The notes beneath the pieces were generated by a model, which saw only the letters and a list, made by a program, of their open reading frames with translations, was not told the DNA's origin and searched no databases. The translations under genes were made by a program, and so were the position numbers. This document shows positions 1-9,729 of a stretch of DNA of 64,000 bases, piece after piece. Every line of letters starts with the position of its first letter. Within the stretch, counting starts at the first letter, position 1. This stretch comes from Methylobacterium sp. NEAU K (GTDB taxonomy: Bacteria > Pseudomonadota > Alphaproteobacteria > Rhizobiales > Beijerinckiaceae): assembly GCF_030700285.1 (NCBI RefSeq), contig NZ_JAUYZJ010000023.1:1-64000 (forward strand), read 5' to 3'.

Positions 1-1997
1 GCGGCCTGGATGTCGCGCAGGAATCCGTCGACCTCCTGCTTGACCGTCAGGGATTGCGTCGCGAGCGCGGCCGCGGCGTTCAGCACCTGCGCGGCGGCGC
101 TGCCGGTTTCCCCCGAGGCGGCCAGCACGCGGGCCACGTTGGCCGACACGTCCTGGGTCCCGCGCGCGGCCTGGCCGGCGTTGCGCGAGATCTCGCTCGT
201 GGCCGCCGTCTGCTCCACCACCGTCGAGGCGATCGAGCCGCTGATCTCGTTCACAATCCCGATCGTGCGCCCGATCTGCTCGATCGCGTCGGCCGCCTGG
301 CCGGTCGCCGCCTGGATCGCGGCGATCTGGCCGCCGATCTCCTCGGTGGCCTTGGCGGTCTGACCCGCCAGCTCCTTGACCTCAGCCGCCACAACGGCGA
401 ACCCCCGGCCCGCCTCGCCGGCGCGCGCCGCCTCGATGGTCGCGTTGAGCGCCAGCAGGTTGGTCTGGCCGGCGATGCCCGAGATCGTCGTCACCGCCGC
501 GCCGATCTGCTCGGCGGCCATGCGCAGGCTCGCCATCGCGGCGCTGCTCGTCTGCGCCTCGTGGGCGGCATGGCTGGCGACCTCGTTGGAGCGGATCACC
601 TGCCGCTCGATCTCCTGCAGCGAGGACACCATCTCCTCGGCGGCCGACGCCACGGTCTGGACGTTGGCCGAGGTCTGCTCGGCGGCCGCGCTGGAGGCCA
701 CCGCCTGGCTGTTGGTGTCGTCGGCGACCCGGGTCATCGAGCGCGCGGTCGCGTCGAGCTCGGTGGCGGCCGCGGTGACGACCTCCAGCGACGCGGCCAC
801 GGTCTGCTGGAACGCCCGGACCAGCCGGTCGACCCGGTCGGCCCGACGCTCGCGGGCAGCGTGCTCGGCGGCCTGCGCGGCCTCCAGATCGGCGCGGGCG
901 ATGGCGTTCTGCCGGAACACGTCCACCGCCTTGGCCATCGCGCCGATCTCGTCGGTGGCGTCCCGCGAGGGCACCACGACCTGCGTATCGCCCTCCGCCA
1001 GGCGCTTCATCGCGTGCGTCATCCCGGCAATCGGCCGGACGATGCTGCGGGCGATCACAAACGCCAGAACCGCGCCGAGAACGAGCGCGACCCCCGTCAG
1101 GCCGATCTGCAACAGCTGGGCACGCGCAACCAGCTCTGCCGTCTGCCGGGTCACGTCGGCGACGACGGCATCGATCGTGGCCTTCGCGCTTACGGCGATT
1201 TGATCGATGGCGTCCGCGTGAGGCTTGATCCCGGTCTCGAACGTCGCCTTCAAGGTCTCCAGAGCCGCCGTGGTGGTCTGAAATCCGGCCTTGTAGGCAG
1301 CGAGCGCGACCTCGACCGCCATGAGCGGACGGGCGAACATCGCGCCATCATCCGCCTCGCGCATCGCCTTGAGCGCGACCTCGGCTTCCGCGGCGTTTCT
1401 CGCGAAGGCTGCGGGGCCTTGCGGGTCCGAAGTCGCGAGGAAGCGCCAGTTGGAGACGCGCACCAGAAGCATCGCGCTCTCGACCGCTTGCGCCTGGCCG
1501 AGACTCGCCGCGCCGCCATGCGCCCGCACGTCGGATACGAGTTCGCCGGTCGCGCGCGTCAGCTCATCGCCGCCTTTGAATAGCTTGCCCCTGGCCTCGC
1601 TCAAGCCCGTGCCGGCAGCCGCGAGGCGCTCCAGCCCGGGCTTCAGGGCCTGGGCCGAGTCCAAGATCCGCGCGTAGTTGCCGCGCCGCTCCTCCGAGAG
1701 CGCGATCGCGACCAGCCCCTCGGCGGTCGAGCCGATCGTGCGGCGCATGGTCTCCAGCTCGGAAATCGTGTCCGCCTTCGGAGCCAGGCGATACAGCTCG
1801 GTTTCGCCTGTGAGGCGCGCCGCCAGGCTGCTGATCGTGAAGACGGACCGTGCACCGCCCTCGAGGACCGACCGCAGGTCGTATTGCCGATCGATCTTGT
1901 GCTGCAGATAGATCGAATATGAACCAATACAGGCCGCCATCGTCATAATAAGTCCAAAACAAGCATAAATCCGCGTACGCATCGAAGTATTCATCAT
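1..1997 (-). CDS. Methyl-accepting chemotaxis protein, C-terminus cut by window edge
   Basis: Transmembrane chemoreceptor that senses a periplasmic ligand and signals to the CheA/CheW array. The reading frame is open from tandem ATG codons at 1997/1994 to the left edge (about 665 residues). It shows a first membrane segment near residues 9-30, a long helical periplasmic region to about 295 and a second membrane segment near 298-320. A HAMP linker follows, then the cytoplasmic signalling domain with the typical hairpin-tip region (EIGGQIAAIQ and neighbouring sequence). The last visible residues (FLRDIQA) resemble the usual end of alphaproteobacterial receptors, so little is probably missing. 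An AT-rich island lies upstream. The ligand cannot be told from sequence. The opposite strand carries a long spurious open frame. Confidence 0.93.
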   Translation of the reverse strand, partial: MMNTSMRTRIYACFGLIMTMAACIGSYSIYLQHKIDRQYDLRSVLEGGARSVFTISSLAARLTGETELYRLAPKADTISELETMRRTIGSTAEGLVAIALSEERRGNYARILDSAQALKPGLERLAAAGTGLSEARGKLFKGGDELTRATGELVSDVRAHGGAASLGQAQAVESAMLLVRVSNWRFLATSDPQGPAAFARNAAEAEVALKAMREADDGAMFARPLMAVEVALAAYKAGFQTTTAALETLKATFETGIKPHADAIDQIAVSAKATIDAVVADVTRQTAELVARAQLLQIGLTGVALVLGAVLAFVIARSIVRPIAGMTHAMKRLAEGDTQVVVPSRDATDEIGAMAKAVDVFRQNAIARADLEAAQAAEHAARERRADRVDRLVRAFQQTVAASLEVVTAAATELDATARSMTRVADDTNSQAVASSAAAEQTSANVQTVASAAEEMVSSLQEIERQVIRSNEVASHAAHEAQTSSAAMASLRMAAEQIGAAVTTISGIAGQTNLLALNATIEAARAGEAGRGFAVVAAEVKELAGQTAKATEEIGGQIAAIQAATGQAADAIEQIGRTIGIVNEISGSIASTVVEQTAATSEISRNAGQAARGTQDVSANVARVLAASGETGSAAAQVLNAAAALATQSLTVKQEVDGFLRDIQA

Positions 1998-2437
1998 CGA
2001 ATCAGTGCCATTTCCACACAGGCTCACTCATAGCATAGCGATGCTAACCGTATCCTAACATGAGATGATTTTTGTTTATCGTATCAGTTAATTATTATAT
2101 ACAAATTTTTACGTATCTATATAAAAATCAATCCACGCGAGCTTAATTAGACGCGAATATTATTATATTTGACGAACGCCACTTTATATCGGAACAGAAG
2201 CTGGCGGATCCGGAGCGATCGGGGCATTCGGGCGGATCGGACGCACGACTGCCTCCGGGCTGGACGCGGCGGTGCCGGCGCCCGCGGACGACCCGTCACC
2301 CCCCTTCGTCGACCGGGGGCCGCTCGGGCCGGCAGCGCCGTCCCGGACGTGCCGCTGAGCCATGAGATTGACACGCCGGGCCGAACGATGCGGGACCGTC
2401 ACGGGGCCGGCCCACGGCGCTGCATCGGGGGAAACGC
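1998..2437. other. Intergenic region with AT-rich island
   Basis: This gap of 440 bases separates the divergent chemoreceptor and sugar kinase genes. Bases about 2040-2175 are strikingly AT-rich against a GC-rich genome and contain a TATAAT hexamer on the minus strand (2099-2094), suitable as a chemoreceptor promoter element, though no clean -35 partner is visible. Bases 2180-2437 return to genomic composition. Short open frames there (for example 2184-2363, minus) have no ribosome binding site and are not called. Confidence 0.5.
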
Positions 2438-3373
2438 ATGAGGGTCGCCTGCATCGGCGAGTGCATGGTCGAGTTGTCGGAGCGGCCGGACGGGAGCCTC
2501 ATGCGCGGCTTCGGCGGCGACACGCTCAACGCTGCCCTCTATCTCGCCCGCCTCGGCGTCACCGTCGACTACGTGACGGCGGTGGGAGAGGATCCCTGGA
2601 GCGACGCGATGCTGGCGGCCTGGGGCCGCGAGGGCATCGGCCTCGCCCGGATCCGCCGGCTGCCGGGTCGGATGCCCGGCCTCTACATCATCCGCACCGA
2701 TCCCGCGGGCGAGCGCAGCTTCCACTACTGGCGCGACAATGCCGCCGCCCGGGACCTCTTCTCCGAGCCGGGCGCAGCCGCGACGCGGGCCGCGCTGGAG
2801 GCCTACGACATCGTCTACGTCTCCGGCATCAGCCTCTCGCTCTACGGCGAGGCCGGGCGTGCCGCCCTGGCCGAGACCCTGTCGGCCCTGCGCGCCCGGG
2901 GCGGACGGGTCGCCTTCGACACCAATTACCGCCCCCGCGGCTGGCCCGACCGGGCGGTGGCCCGCGAAGCGTTCCGCGCGACCCTGGCACAGGCGGACCT
3001 GATCTTCGCCTCGGTGGAGGATCTCGATTGGCTCTATGGCGAGCCGGGGGTGGACGAGGTGCTGCGCCACCGCGGCCGGGCCGAGATCGTCCTGAGGGCG
3101 TCGAGCGGCCCGGTTCCCGTCGCCCGGGTTCTGTACGGGGAGGCCGACACGGCCGTACCGGCCGCCCCGGTGGCTCGGGTCGTCGACACCACGGCCGCCG
3201 GCGACAGCTTCGCGGCGGCCTATCTCGCCGCGCGCATCGCCGGGCTGGTCCCGGAGGCGGCCGCCGCCGAGGCACACCGCCTCGCCGGCGCCGTGATCGG
3301 CCATCACGGCGCCGTGATCCCCCGGGAGGCGATGCCGCCCCTCGTCATCCGGGGTCCCGGCCCGGACGCATAG
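2438..3373 (+). CDS. kdgK: PfkB-family sugar kinase, probable 2-keto-3-deoxygluconate kinase
   Basis: Cytosolic ribokinase-fold enzyme of 311 residues that would phosphorylate 2-keto-3-deoxygluconate to KDPG. The N-terminus (CIGECMVEL) and the substrate-binding stretch GGDTLNAALYLARLG near residue 30 are typical of KdgK. The C-terminal PfkB signature DTTAAGDSF lies near residues 249-257, with the catalytic aspartate in AAGD; the AAGD variant, rather than GAGD, is common in KdgK. The length is normal for the family. No other Entner-Doudoroff or uronate gene is nearby, so the substrate rests on family resemblance only. The next gene begins about 140 bases downstream on the same strand. Confidence 0.85.
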   Translation: MRVACIGECMVELSERPDGSLMRGFGGDTLNAALYLARLGVTVDYVTAVGEDPWSDAMLAAWGREGIGLARIRRLPGRMPGLYIIRTDPAGERSFHYWRDNAAARDLFSEPGAAATRAALEAYDIVYVSGISLSLYGEAGRAALAETLSALRARGGRVAFDTNYRPRGWPDRAVAREAFRATLAQADLIFASVEDLDWLYGEPGVDEVLRHRGRAEIVLRASSGPVPVARVLYGEADTAVPAAPVARVVDTTAAGDSFAAAYLAARIAGLVPEAAAAEAHRLAGAVIGHHGAVIPREAMPPLVIRGPGPDA

Positions 3374-3514
3374 GCGGCGGCCGGGGCAGGGGCCTGCGGG
3401 ACGAGGCGGCGACGCCGTCACCCTTGAGGCGGGCAAGCGCAGCCGCTACCTGTGCTCCTGGGGGATCATCCCCCAGGCAGGATCGCCGCGCATCGAGCGG
3501 CCGAGAGGGCACCC

Positions 3515-4312
3515 GTGGCGCCGAGTTCCCCGCCGATCCAGGCTCCCGAGCCCGAGATGCCCGGCCCCGCCACCCCGAAGACGCGGGTCAGCGCGCGGGG
3601 GCGTCTGCGCACCTATTTCCTCACCGGCGTCATCGTCGCCGGCCCGCTCGCGATCACCGCCTACATCACGTGGTGGTTCATCGCGCTGATCGATTCCTTC
3701 GTGAAGCCGCTGGTTCCGGCGAGCTACCTGCCGGACCATTACCTGCCGTTCTCGATCCCGGGCCTCGGCCTCGTCATCGCGTTCCTGGCGGTGACGCTGC
3801 TCGGCTTTCTCACCGCCAACCTCGTCGGCCGCTCGGTGATCGAGTTCGGCGAGGTGCTGCTGGCCCGGACCCCGGTGATCTCCGGCCTGTACAAGGGCCT
3901 GCGCCAGATCTTCGAGACCCTGTTCTCGGCCAACGGCACCTCGTTCCGCACCGTCGGGCTGGTGGAGTTCCCCGTGAAGGGCACGTGGTCGGTGGTGTTT
4001 CTGTCCGCCCCGGCGGCCCCGGAGGTCGAGGGTGCCCTGCGGGCTCACGGAGCGGCCGCGGACGAGATGGTCGGCGTGTTCCTGCCCTGCGCGCCCAATC
4101 CGACCACGGGGTTCTTCTTCTACCTCCCGCGCGCCGACGTGGTGGAACTCCACATCAGCGTCGACGACGCGGCCAAGCTGGTGATGTCGGCGGGCGTGAT
4201 CCAGCCGGAGGACCCGCAGGGACGGCTTCAAGCCATGGCGGCGTCCCTGCGCGCGGTCCAGCAGGCGGGCGGCCCTGCTGCCCACCGGGAACCGGCGCCG
4301 CAGGATGCGTGA
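3515..4312 (+). CDS. DUF502 family membrane protein
   Basis: Integral membrane protein of about 265 residues in the DUF502 family, whose function is unknown in bacteria (plant relatives are the LIKE-COV proteins). Two hydrophobic segments are visible, near residues 35-62 and 80-105. They are followed by a soluble domain with the conserved stretch LLARTPVISGLYKGLRQ and the motif CAPNPTTGFFFY. The GTG at 3515 is preferred because GAGAGGG lies six bases upstream; an in-frame ATG at 3452 has no such site and would add a low-complexity extension. The C-terminus is Pro/Ala-rich. Confidence 0.85.
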   Translation: MAPSSPPIQAPEPEMPGPATPKTRVSARGRLRTYFLTGVIVAGPLAITAYITWWFIALIDSFVKPLVPASYLPDHYLPFSIPGLGLVIAFLAVTLLGFLTANLVGRSVIEFGEVLLARTPVISGLYKGLRQIFETLFSANGTSFRTVGLVEFPVKGTWSVVFLSAPAAPEVEGALRAHGAAADEMVGVFLPCAPNPTTGFFFYLPRADVVELHISVDDAAKLVMSAGVIQPEDPQGRLQAMAASLRAVQQAGGPAAHREPAPQDA

Positions 4313-4497
4313 AGCACACATGAAGAGGCCGCCCCGCAGGCGCGGAACGGCCCTGAAGCCAACCGGTTGAGATCCGGGGTCTCGGAAGGACGAAAGCCCT
4401 TCGGCGGGTTGTCAGGCGCGGAGCCCTGATGGCGCAGAGCCTCGCCCTGCGCCCCAAAATGTCCCGGACCTTTTGAAACCGCGACCCGCGCGATGGC

Positions 4498-4821
4498 TCA
4501 GCGCTGGAGCGAAGCCGTCTGCGGCGCGATGGTCGGCGGGGTCGCCTGAGCGACTGTCACGGCGCTGCGGGGCTGGGTCACCATCCAGCCGGTGGCGCAC
4601 TGGATCGTCAGGGCGAGTCCCAGCGCGATGCAGAGGCCGTTGGCGGCCAGCCAGAATGGGCGCGCCGCCTGTCGCACGGCGGCCTGCAGCTCGTCCGAGG
4701 TCTTGTTCACCACCGCAGCGGCGCGATCCGAGATCGGCAGCAGCCAGGGCTCGGTCGGCAGAGCGTGCGTGCCGGCCATCTCGTGGGAGCCCGGCAGGTT
4801 CTGGAACAGTCCGTTCGACAT
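4498..4821 (-). CDS. Hypothetical membrane-anchored protein
   Basis: Small protein of 107 residues, not assigned to a known family. The ATG at 4821 is preceded by a strong GGAGGA five bases upstream, which favours it over an ATG 18 codons further out. The first half is soluble. A single hydrophobic segment (around FWLAANGLCIALGLAL) lies near residues 55-80 and is followed by a Thr/Pro/Ala-rich tail. The single helix and small size suggest a regulatory or scaffold membrane protein, but nothing in the context assigns a role. Confidence 0.65.
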   Translation of the reverse strand: MSNGLFQNLPGSHEMAGTHALPTEPWLLPISDRAAAVVNKTSDELQAAVRQAARPFWLAANGLCIALGLALTIQCATGWMVTQPRSAVTVAQATPPTIAPQTASLQR

Positions 4822-5115
4822 GTCCGTCCTCCAGATTCGTCCGTGATGTCCCGGCTTACCGGGCCATTCGTTCATCTGCAGTTAAGGGAGGATTGTGGCT
4901 GATGCAAGGTCCCAGGCTATGCCGACGCCTCGTCCCACGGCAGCCCGGCTTGGCCGAGGCCTCTGGCGCGCAACGGCAACATACTGAAAATAAAGGCTTT
5001 TCTTCACGTGGCGTGGCAGCCGTGCATCGGACAGACGCTCTGTCCGTCCTGTCTCATGGCACACTCCGCGCAGGCGGTGCTTTCCTGAACGCGCCCCTTT
5101 CCTGAACGGCGCCGT

Positions 5116-7329
5116 TCATCCGGCCCCGATCAGCCGGATCGCGGCGTCGCGCTCGAACAGGTAGAGCAGCACCCGGAGCGCCTGCCCGCGCGGGCTCTTC
5201 AGGCCGGGATCGCGCTCGACGATCATCCGGGCATCATCCCGGGCGGCCTCCAGCAGGTCGCCGTCGCTTTCCAGCCGGGCCAGCCGGAAGGCCGCCATGC
5301 CGGATTGGCGGGTGCCGAGCACCTCGCCCTCGCCGCGCAGCTTGAGGTCGGCCTCTGCGATGCGGAAACCGTCCTCGCTGTCGCGCATCATCTCCAGCCG
5401 CGCCCGGGAGACCTGCCCGAGGGGCCCCCGGTAGAGCAGCAGGCACGAGGACGCCTTGGAGCCGCGCCCGACCCGGCCGCGCAGCTGGTGCAGCTGCGCC
5501 AGCCCGAACCGCTCGGCATGCTCGATCACCATGATGGTGGCCTCGGGCACGTCGACCCCGACCTCGACCACCGTGGTCGAGACCAGGAGCGTGGTCTCCC
5601 CGGCGGCGAACCGGGCCATGGCGGCATCCTTCTCGGGGCCCGGCATCTTGCCGTGGATCAGCCCGACCGCGTCGCCGAAATGCTGTTTCAGGTCGTCGAA
5701 CCGCTCGGCCGCGGCGGCGAGGTCGATGAACTCGGATTCCTCCACCAGCGGGCAGATCCAGTAGGCCCGCTCGCCGCCGGCGATCGCCCGGGCGAGCCCG
5801 GCCACGACCTCGTCGATCCGCTCGGTCGGCATGGTGAGGGTGCGGATCGGCTGGCGGCCGGCGGGCTTCTCGTCGAGGACCGAGACGTCCATGTCGCCGA
5901 AGAAGGTCAGCGCCAGGGTGCGCGGGATCGGCGTCGCGGTCATGACCAGGAAGTCCACGGCCTCGCCCTTGGCGCCCAGCGCCAGGCGCTGGTGGACGCC
6001 GAACCGGTGCTGCTCGTCGACCACCGCAAGCCCGAGATCCCGGAAGGTCACCGCCTCCTGGAACAGGGCATGGGTGCCGACCAGGATGTCGATCTCGCCC
6101 GCGGCGAGGGCGGCCAGCGTGCTCTTGCGCTCGGCCGCCCGGTCGCGGCCGGTCATCAGGCGCAGCCGCAGGGAGCCGGCGAGCGGCTGGAGCCGCTCGA
6201 AATGCTGCCGCGCCAGGATCTCGGTGGGGGCCATCAGGGCGGCCTGCCGGCCGGCTTCCACGGCCGACGCCATGGCGAGCAGCGCGACAGCGGTCTTGCC
6301 CGAGCCGACATCGCCCTGGAGCAGGCGCAGCATCCGGCGCGGGGCGGCGAGGTCCTGGCGGATCTCCGCCACCGCCCGGGCCTGCGCACCGGTGAGCGCG
6401 AAGGGGAGGGCGGCCTCGATCCGGCCGCTCAGGGCGCCGTCGCCGGCGTTGACCCGGCCGGCCTTGCGCCGCTGGCGGGCGCGCAGCAGGGCGAGCGCCA
6501 GCTGCGAGGCGAGGAGCTCGTCGTAGGACAGGCGCCGCCGGGCGGGGGTGGCGGGCGGCGGCTGGAGCGGATCCTCGGATTTCGGGAGGGGCTCCTCGGG
6601 GCGGTGCTCGACCCGCAGGGCTTCCGCGAAGGCGGGCAGGCGGTTCCGCTCCAGCCACGCCGGGTCCTGCCACTCGGGCAGGATCGGCAGGCGGTCGAGG
6701 GCCGCCACCGCGAGCTTGTTGATCGCCCGGGAGGTCAGCCCCTCCGTGGCGCCGTAGATCGGCTCCACGGCGGGCAGCTCGGCGAGCCCCGCCTCGTCGA
6801 CGATCCGGGACGGGTGGACCATCTGGCGGGTGCCGTCCCACAGGTCGATCCGGCCCGAGATGTAGCGATGGGCGCCCAGCGGCAGCATCTTCTCCACCCG
6901 GGCCCGGGGCATGCCGAAGAACACCAGGGAGATGTCCCCGGTGGCATCCTCCACCAGAACCCGGTGCGGGCGCCGCCCGGTCCCGGCTTGGGCCGGGCGG
7001 TGCGCCACCACGGTGACCCCGAGAGTCACCGGCTCGCCCACGGGCGCCTCGCTGACCGAGCCCATGAGACGGCGCGGGACGCCGCCCTGGGGTAGGTGGA
7101 ACAGGAGGTCCACGACCCGGGCCTCCCGCTCGGGGCTGCCGAGCAGCTTCTCGATGAGCGGCGCCATCTTCGGGCCGATGCCCGGCAGGGAGCGGGCCGG
7201 GGCGAACAGGGGATCGAGGATGCTGGGGCGCAGCACGGGCGCGCGGGCGGCCTCGCCCCCCGGCGCCTCGGGGTCGTTCGGTGCCGCGTCCCGGAGGGCG
7301 GCGTCCTGAGTCGCGGGTGCGTCTGTCAT
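5116..7329 (-). CDS. recG: ATP-dependent DNA helicase RecG
   Basis: Superfamily 2 branch-migration helicase (about 737 residues) that reverses stalled replication forks and processes Holliday junctions. The N-terminal OB/wedge domain is followed by the helicase core. Walker A GDVGSGKT lies near residue 338 and the DEQH box near 436. Motif III (MTATPIPRTLAL) and motif VI (QLRGRVGRG) are intact. Length fits alphaproteobacterial RecG. The start is uncertain: ATG at 7329 gives a conventional N-terminus (MTDAPAT), but an ATG at 7377 is in frame and neither has a clear ribosome binding site. It is divergent from the hydrolase at 7422. Confidence 0.96.
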   Translation of the reverse strand: MTDAPATQDAALRDAAPNDPEAPGGEAARAPVLRPSILDPLFAPARSLPGIGPKMAPLIEKLLGSPEREARVVDLLFHLPQGGVPRRLMGSVSEAPVGEPVTLGVTVVAHRPAQAGTGRRPHRVLVEDATGDISLVFFGMPRARVEKMLPLGAHRYISGRIDLWDGTRQMVHPSRIVDEAGLAELPAVEPIYGATEGLTSRAINKLAVAALDRLPILPEWQDPAWLERNRLPAFAEALRVEHRPEEPLPKSEDPLQPPPATPARRRLSYDELLASQLALALLRARQRRKAGRVNAGDGALSGRIEAALPFALTGAQARAVAEIRQDLAAPRRMLRLLQGDVGSGKTAVALLAMASAVEAGRQAALMAPTEILARQHFERLQPLAGSLRLRLMTGRDRAAERKSTLAALAAGEIDILVGTHALFQEAVTFRDLGLAVVDEQHRFGVHQRLALGAKGEAVDFLVMTATPIPRTLALTFFGDMDVSVLDEKPAGRQPIRTLTMPTERIDEVVAGLARAIAGGERAYWICPLVEESEFIDLAAAAERFDDLKQHFGDAVGLIHGKMPGPEKDAAMARFAAGETTLLVSTTVVEVGVDVPEATIMVIEHAERFGLAQLHQLRGRVGRGSKASSCLLLYRGPLGQVSRARLEMMRDSEDGFRIAEADLKLRGEGEVLGTRQSGMAAFRLARLESDGDLLEAARDDARMIVERDPGLKSPRGQALRVLLYLFERDAAIRLIGAG

Positions 7330-7421
7330 GATGGCTCGGCGGACATCGTGCCGGAGGCGCCTTATCATCCGGTGCATCCCGGCACGCCAGTGCGGCGCGC
7401 GTCACGGGGGAACGGACGCAC

Positions 7422-8306
7422 ATGGCCACGGACTTCCTGCCGGGCTTCGACCGGCACCGGATCGAGACCGAACCCGGCGTGACGATCAACGCCCGCTCGG
7501 CCGGCTCCGGGCCACCGGTCCTGCTGCTGCACGGCCACCCGCAGACGCTGTCGACCTGGCTCCACGTCGCCCCGCGCTTGGCCGAGCGCCGCACGGTCGT
7601 GGCGATGGATCTGCGCGGCTACGGCGATTCGGACAAACCCCCGGGCGGCGCGCGCCACGCGGCTTACGCCAAGCGCGCCATGGCGGCCGACTCCGCGGCG
7701 GTGATGCGGGCCCTCGGCCACGACCGCTTCGCCGTCGTCGGCCACGACCGGGGCGGGCGCGTCGCCCACCGCCTCGCCCTGGACCACCCGCAGGCCGTCG
7801 AGCGGCTCGCCCTGTTCGACATCGCCCCCACGGCGACCATGTACGCGCGCACCGACAAGGCCTTCGCCACCCGCTATTTCTGGTGGTTCTTCTTCATCCA
7901 GCCCCACCCCCTGCCGGAGACGCTGATCGGGGCGGACCCGGAATTCTTCCTGCGCCACCACATCGAGGGCCAGTCCAGGACCCCCGGCTCAACGCCGCCA
8001 GAACTCTTCGCCGAGTACCTGCGCTGCTATGCCGATCCGGCCTGCCGCCACGCGATCTGCGAGGATTACCGGGCGGCCGCCGGGATCGACCTGGAGCACG
8101 ATGCCGCGGATTCGGACGCGCGGGTCACGGTGCCGCTGCTGGCGCTCTGGGGGGCGAAGGGCACGGTCGGCCAGACCTACGACGTGCTGGAGACCTGGCG
8201 CGAGAAGGCCACGGACGTGTCCGGCCGGGCCCTCGATTGCGGCCACACCCTCCAGGAGGAGCGGCCGGAGGAGGTGTTTGCCGAACTCTCGGCCTTCCTC
8301 GCCTGA
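7422..8306 (+). CDS. Alpha/beta hydrolase, fluoroacetate/haloacetate dehalogenase-like
   Basis: Alpha/beta hydrolase of 294 residues that aligns along its length with fluoroacetate dehalogenase. The nucleophile elbow GHDRGGR carries Asp109 with Arg110 and Arg113 (carboxylate clamp). Asp133 and His275 complete the triad, and HGHPQ (residues 37-41) forms the oxyanion region. Trp155 and Tyr216 match two of the three halide-binding residues. The third, a histidine in characterised fluoroacetate dehalogenases, is Trp154 here (RYFWWFF). The fold and hydrolytic chemistry are well supported, but activity on fluoroacetate is not; an epoxide or other haloacid may be the substrate. A single gene divergent from recG. 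Confidence 0.85.
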   Translation: MATDFLPGFDRHRIETEPGVTINARSAGSGPPVLLLHGHPQTLSTWLHVAPRLAERRTVVAMDLRGYGDSDKPPGGARHAAYAKRAMAADSAAVMRALGHDRFAVVGHDRGGRVAHRLALDHPQAVERLALFDIAPTATMYARTDKAFATRYFWWFFFIQPHPLPETLIGADPEFFLRHHIEGQSRTPGSTPPELFAEYLRCYADPACRHAICEDYRAAAGIDLEHDAADSDARVTVPLLALWGAKGTVGQTYDVLETWREKATDVSGRALDCGHTLQEERPEEVFAELSAFLA

Positions 8307-8481
8307 CCGAAGGCACGCGTGGCCGGGCCGGACTGCGGCGCCGTGGCCCGCGCGGATCGGTCTTGGCAGGGGTCCGGAAAAGCGCAGATAGGGGATGCGC
8401 CGATGCCGCCGCCGCCGCCGCGCGCGGCCCGCTTGGAGCGGGCGCCCGGAACGAACAGGGTCAGAAACCGTGCAGGGTGTC

Positions 8482-9696
8482 ATGTCGGACACGCGAACAG
8501 ACCGATTCGACGTCGCCGTGGTCGGCGCGGGGGCCGCGGGGCTCGCGGCCGCACTGGCGATCGCCCAGGCCGGAATTCCGACGGCGCTGGTCGGCCGCCA
8601 CGCCCCCGTGGCGGACGGGCGCACCGTCGCGCTCCTCGACGGATCGGTGCGCTTCCTGGAGGCGCTGGGCGCCTGGGAGGCGGTCGCGCCGCATGCGAGC
8701 CCGCTCTGCACCCTGCAGATCGTGGACGACACCGGCAGCCTGTTCCGGCCGCCGCCGGTGCGATTCCAGGCCACCGAGATCGGCCTCGACGCCTTCGGCT
8801 GGAATGTCGAGAGCGCCCGCCTGGTGGAGAGCCTGCGCGCTTGCGCCAGGTCCCAGGCGAATCTCACCCTGGTCGAGGCGGATGCCGCCGAGGCCGTGCC
8901 CGGGGAGGCGATCTCGCGCCTGACCCTGGCGGAGGGAGGCTCGGTCGCGGCCAGGCTGGTGGTGGGGGCCGACGGGGGGCGCTCTCCGCTCCGGGCCGCC
9001 AGCGGCGTGCGCGTGCGCGACTGGACCTACCCGCAGAGCGCGATCACCACGATCCTGGCGCATGAGCGCCCGCACCGGGACGTCTCCACCGAGTTCCACA
9101 CCCGCTCGGGCCCGTTCACCCTGGTTCCGCTGCCGGGCGGCCATCGCTCCAGCCTGGTCTGGGTGACCGGGGAGGGCGCGGCCCGGCGGCTGGCGGCTTT
9201 GGACGACGCCGCCCTCGGTCAGGCGGTTGAGCGGCAGGCCCGGGCGATGCTCGGCGGGATGCGGGTCGATGGCCCGCGGGGCCTCGTGCCGATGCGCGGC
9301 CTCTCGGTGTCGAGCCCGGTGGCGCGGCGGCTGGCGCTGGTCGGCGAGGCGGCCCACGTCTTCCCGCCGATCGGCGCGCAGGGGCTCAATCTCGGCCTGC
9401 GCGACGCCGCCGCCCTGCGCGACGCGCTGGTCGCGGCGGCCCGGGACGGCCGCGATCCCGGGGCGCGGCCGGTGCTCGACGGCTACGCCCGCACCCGCCG
9501 CCTCGATGCCACCGCCCGCACCGCCGCGGTCGATCTCCTCAACCGCAGCCTGCTCACGGACCTGCTCCCGGTCGACGCGCTCCGGGGTCTCGGGCTGCTG
9601 GCGATGTCCCAGCTCGGGCCGCTCCGGCGGATGGTGATGCGGGAGGGCGTGCTCCCGCGGCTCGGCGCGCCGGAACTGATGCGCGCGGCGCGCTAA
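8482..9696 (+). CDS. UbiH/UbiF/COQ6-family FAD-dependent hydroxylase
   Basis: Flavoprotein monooxygenase of 404 residues of the group that hydroxylates the ubiquinone ring. The dinucleotide-binding motif GAGAAGLAAAL lies near residue 15, a VGADGGRSPLR segment near 155, and the flavin-contacting GEAAHVFPPIGAQGLNLG segment near 286, all as expected. ATG 8482 follows AGGG at about eight bases. Which ring position it modifies (UbiH, UbiF, UbiI or the UbiL/UbiM types) cannot be decided from the sequence alone, so no symbol is given. It converges with the small gene at 9730. Confidence 0.88.
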   Translation: MSDTRTDRFDVAVVGAGAAGLAAALAIAQAGIPTALVGRHAPVADGRTVALLDGSVRFLEALGAWEAVAPHASPLCTLQIVDDTGSLFRPPPVRFQATEIGLDAFGWNVESARLVESLRACARSQANLTLVEADAAEAVPGEAISRLTLAEGGSVAARLVVGADGGRSPLRAASGVRVRDWTYPQSAITTILAHERPHRDVSTEFHTRSGPFTLVPLPGGHRSSLVWVTGEGAARRLAALDDAALGQAVERQARAMLGGMRVDGPRGLVPMRGLSVSSPVARRLALVGEAAHVFPPIGAQGLNLGLRDAAALRDALVAAARDGRDPGARPVLDGYARTRRLDATARTAAVDLLNRSLLTDLLPVDALRGLGLLAMSQLGPLRRMVMREGVLPRLGAPELMRAAR

Positions 9697-9729
9697 GGCG
9701 GGCCTCGTCCCGTCGGGGACGAATGGCTT

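Noticed and set aside
2184..2363. Possible 59-residue minus-strand ORF before the sugar kinase
   Set aside because: No ribosome binding site, low-complexity sequence and no family resemblance.
4882..5064. 60-codon minus-strand frame downstream of recG
   Set aside because: No ribosome site and no coding character; it lies in a spacer with mixed composition.
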